64,000 nucleotides of DNA from Plectosphaerella cucumerina. Lineage: Eukaryota; Ascomycota; Sordariomycetes; Glomerellales; Plectosphaerellaceae. Within the stretch, counting starts at the first letter, position 1, and each line of letters opens with the position of its first letter. Shown here piece by piece: positions 63,957 through 64,000 of this stretch. The stretch lies in the NCBI GenBank assembly GCA_020746995.1, contig JAGPXD010000002.1:5890001-5954000 (forward strand). Reading direction: 5' to 3'. Below the pieces are notes generated by a model, which searched no databases, had not been told where the DNA came from, and saw only the letters and a program-made list of their open reading frames with translations. The position numbers and the translations under genes were made by a program.

Positions 63957-64000
63957 GTATGTTCCTCGCCGCATCTACCCGAGAGCTCTTCCATAGGGAG

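Overview
The window is nuclear DNA of a filamentous ascomycete (Pezizomycotina). I would guess a Sordariomycete, possibly Glomerellales-like, but cannot prove it from sequence alone. The evidence is GC-rich DNA, many short introns (mostly 48-75 nt) with GTRNGT donors, CTRAY-like branch sites and YAG acceptors, long intergenic spacers, and typical fungal families: NACHT-ankyrin, Zn2Cys6 regulator, 2EXR, SYG1, deuterolysin. I support 20 protein genes and one intron-containing tRNA-Leu(AAG). Exon borders were set by hand from splice signals and reading phase; every spliced model closes in frame except the two cut by the window edges.

Layout. 0-12 kb: a NACHT-ankyrin NLR-like gene cut by the left edge, a type II membrane protein resembling a glycosyltransferase, a membrane-anchored fucose-lectin-like protein, an amino-acid/choline permease, and a divergent secreted protein of unknown function. 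12-24 kb: the most interesting block. It holds a Zn2Cys6 regulator that shares a divergent promoter with a hexokinase-family sugar kinase, then glucosamine-6-phosphate deaminase, a divergent chitin-synthase-like glycosyltransferase, and a nucleotide-sugar 6-dehydrogenase whose catalytic motif is of the bacterial UDP-HexNAc type (GGHCIP) rather than the UDP-glucose type. 26-37 kb: an alpha/beta hydrolase, a small Gly-rich stress-type protein, the tRNA, a 6-kb stretch with no supported gene, and a conserved fungal protein of unknown function. 37-48 kb: housekeeping genes, namely CAF-1 large subunit, a 2EXR protein, and SYG1/XPR1 phosphate exporter. 48-64 kb: four zinc metallopeptidases of different families (M18, M28, M14, M35) in 16 kb, mixed with a small cysteine-rich secreted protein, a coiled-coil protein and an isochorismatase-like hydrolase.

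How the genes may work together. The 12-24 kb block can be read as an amino-sugar polysaccharide cluster. The kinase and deaminase interconvert fructose-6-P and GlcN-6-P or phosphorylated amino sugars. The dehydrogenase would oxidise a UDP-sugar (UDP-GlcNAc by motif) to a uronic acid. The processive GT2 enzyme would polymerise UDP-GlcNAc and/or the uronic form at the membrane, under a local regulator. The linkage and the families are seen directly; the acidic amino-sugar product is inference. The right-hand peptidase group suggests vacuolar and secreted protein breakdown. Three copies of a GATAAGGTGCC element lie in that group, two of them inside a 33-bp block that is 30/33 identical.
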